From Stomorhina lunata (taxonomy: Eukaryota > Arthropoda > Insecta > Diptera > Rhiniidae), in contig OW121742.1 in NCBI GenBank assembly GCA_933228675.1, positions 32,268,710 through 32,332,709 of the forward strand: a stretch of 64,000 nucleotides of DNA. Direction: 5' to 3'. The notes under the pieces were generated by a model. It did no database searches, was not told the origin of the DNA, and worked only from the letters and a program-made list of their open reading frames with translations. The position numbers and the translations under genes were made by a program. Position 1 is the first letter of the stretch; every line of letters begins with the position of its first letter. This document shows positions 61,605 to 64,000 of this stretch, piece by piece.

Positions 61605-62455
61605 TCAACTTTGCTCATTTTGTGAGCAAAATTTTGATACAAATTTTCTAGTTTGTAATTTTTGATTTGATAAGTTATGATTTAAAATGAAAAATTTTTT
61701 TTTTTTGACAATAGCCAATTCTCAGAAATGTTTGTTTTTTAAATTAAACATTTTTTATAGGCTCATTTTAATACTTTTGTCTTTTTATATATCATTATAA
61801 AGTTTTCAAAATTAATCACTTGATGAGAAATAAAACATCTTCAAAATGGATTCAAATAAATACTTAATCAAAAAAAAAAGATACCCCCAAGACTAAGGGA
61901 GGATTTTCATATTAAATAAATTTATTTACGACCTTAAACTTCTAACATTATTTTTTATTATCTACATCAATGTTAACAGGACACAAGGAGTAAAATAGAA
62001 AAATGTCCTTAAACTACAAATAATGATTACGATGAAAATGATGCGATTAAGATAGACACACTCTTAACTTAAAATAAATAATGGGATCGTCTTTCTAGAT
62101 TTCAATGGAAAATCTCACATTGTCTCGTATGACAATGAAAAGAAAAAGTGGTGCAATAAGTTTTGTTAAGTCATATGTAACGTGATATCTGTATATTTAT
62201 CGCTAATGCATAGAAAATGGTTAGTTGTCTATTTTGATGCAGAAAAGCACCCCTTGACTTAGGATTGAATCTGTGTGTAAGATTTTAAGATACTAAACTT
62301 TTATCTGATTGTCAATGTTATTGCATGAAATCAGTACTTTTTTAGATTTTTTTATTAATTCATGCACATGATACTTTAATTTCCATTTATAAAGTAAATC
62401 ATTCGTAAAATTATGCTATGTATGCCGTTTTTGTCTAATATATGGAACGTTTTCC
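61605..62455. other. Unique AT-rich sequence
   Basis: No gene or element recognised. Confidence 0.5.
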
Positions 62456-62459
62456 CACT

Positions 62460-64000
62460 AACAAATGTCCAATGTCGTCTACTTTTCTATGGAAATATTA
62501 TCCTGTCGTCCACTTTTCTATAGAAATATTATCTTGTCGTCCACCTTTTTATAGGAATGTTGTCCTGTCGTCCACTTTTCTATAGAAATTTGGTACTGTC
62601 GTCTACTTTTCTATAGAAATTTGGTACTGTCGTTCACTTTTCTATAGAAATTTGGTACTGTCGTCCACTTTTCTATAGAAATTTGGTACTGTCGTCCACT
62701 TTTCTATAGAAATGTTGTCCTGTCGTCCACTTTCCTCTAGTCATATTTTCCTGTCAGCCACTGTTCTATAGAAATGTTATCCTGATGTCCATTATTGTAT
62801 AAAAATGTTAAGCTGTCGTGCACATTTCCATAGAAATGTTGAAGTATCGTCCACTTTTTTATGCAAGCGTTGTCTTCCCCTTCTTAATAGAAATATTGTC
62901 TTGTCTTCCACTTTTCTATGGTGTCCTTTAGTCCACTTTTCTATAGAAATGTTGTCTTTTCGTTCACTTTTCTTTAGAAATGTTGTCCTGTCGTCCACTT
63001 TTCTTTAAAAATGTTGTCCTGTCGTCCATTTTTCTTTAGATATGTTGCCCTGTCGTCCACTTTTCTTTAAAAATTTTGTCCTATCGTCCCCTTTTTTGTA
63101 GAAATGTTGTCCCATCGTCCTTTTTTCTGTAGAAATGTCCGATTGTTAATTATTCTATTGAAATGTTGTCATATCATCTATTTTGTTTATAGAAATATTG
63201 TCCTATCGTCCACTCTTCCTGTCGTCCACTTTTCTATAGAAATGTTATCCTATCGTCCACTTTTCTATAGAAATGTTATCCTATCGTCCACTTTTCTATA
63301 GAAATGTTGTTCTATCGTCCACATTTCTATAGAAATGTTGTCCTATCGTCCACTTTTCTATAGAAATGTTGTCCTATCGTCTACTTTTCTATAGAAATGT
63401 TGTCCTATCGTCCACTTTTCTATAGAAATATTGTCCTATCGTCCACTTTTCTATAGAAATGTTGTCCTATCGTATACTTTTCTATAGAAATATTGTCCTT
63501 TCGTCACTTTTCTAAACAAATGTTGTCCTATTGTCTTTTTTTTATAGAAATGTTTTCTTATCGTCCACTTTTCTACAGAAATGTTGGTCCAGTTTTTTAT
63601 AAAAATATTGTAATATCCTCCACTATTCCATAAAAATGTTGTCTTTTCGTCCACTTTTCTATAGAAATGTTGTCCTGTCGTCAACTTTTCTATAGAAATG
63701 TTACCCTTTCGTCCACTTTTCTATAGAAATGTTGTCCTGTCGTCCACTTTCCTAAAGAAATGTTGTCCTTTAGTAAACTTTTCTGTAGAAATGTTGTCTT
63801 TTCTTCCACTTTTCTTTAGAAATGTCCTGTCGTCCACTTTCCTAAAGAAATGTTGTCCTGTCGTCCACTTTCCTAAAGAAATGTTGTCCTTTAGTAAACT
63901 TTTCTATAGAAATGTTGTCTTTTCGTCCACTTTTCTATAGAAATGTTGTCCTATCGTCCACTCTTCTATAGAAATGTTGTCCTACCGTCCACTTTTATAT
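62460..64000. repeat. 31-bp GTCCAC/GTCAAC minisatellite array 6
   Basis: Same family, mostly with GTCCACTTTTCTATAGAAAT and TGTTGTCCTATC or TGTTGTCCTGTC spacers. It runs off the right end of the window. Confidence 0.95.

Noticed and set aside
55037..63940. Numerous 60-80-codon frames over the GTCAAC arrays
   Set aside because: They follow the minisatellite period and end wherever an indel occurs.

Overview
The window is AT-rich dipteran fly DNA, most likely from a calyptrate fly such as a blow fly, house fly or stable fly. This rests on short introns of 52-95 bp with GTAAGT donors, a CAAAATG start context, (GTCT)n-bearing mini-me/HINE-like elements, a Transib DNA transposon, and very large amounts of minisatellite. 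The species is inferred, not shown. There are no bacterial features.

Layout. By eye, about half of the 64 kb is tandem repeat. Some nineteen arrays have units of 28, 29, 30 or 31 bp (14 or 15 bp in two places). Nearly all share one short palindromic core, TTTCTATAGAAA, or its variant CCTATTTTTATAGG. A split minus-strand gene can be assembled across positions 28216 to 979 from ten phase-compatible exons (542 codons). Its short introns are 64-95 bp, one is 590 bp, and every intron longer than 1 kb (introns 2, 4, 7 and 9) is filled with minisatellite. A perfect X-box (RFX site) lies 345 bp upstream of its start codon, so a role in cilia is a reasonable guess. The protein itself is not recognised.

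From 33 to 45 kb the sequence is less repetitive. It holds a MITE (its sister copy is at 12.3 kb), a probable small secreted-peptide gene on the minus strand, three mini-me/HINE-like elements with (GTCT)n tracts, and a full-length but dead Transib transposon. The Transib element spans 39257-41745, with 36-bp terminal inverted repeats beginning CACAGTG/CACTGTG, a TGGCG target-site duplication, and a RAG1-like transposase broken by two in-frame stops and a 5' frameshift.

From 46 kb to the end it is again almost all arrays: a 15-bp palindrome array, a 4.7-kb composite of CTATAG repeats with higher-order units and 67-bp inverted arms, and four arrays of the same 31-bp GTCAAC family that also occurs at 3-5 kb and 7.5-8.5 kb. 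A 200-N assembly gap lies at 24397-24596.

The gene and its arrays share transcripts. Arrays of opposite orientation sit in introns of the same pre-mRNA on either side of exons 3-4 and exons 5-7, so intron-intron pairing around exons is possible in principle. No other protein-coding gene is well supported.
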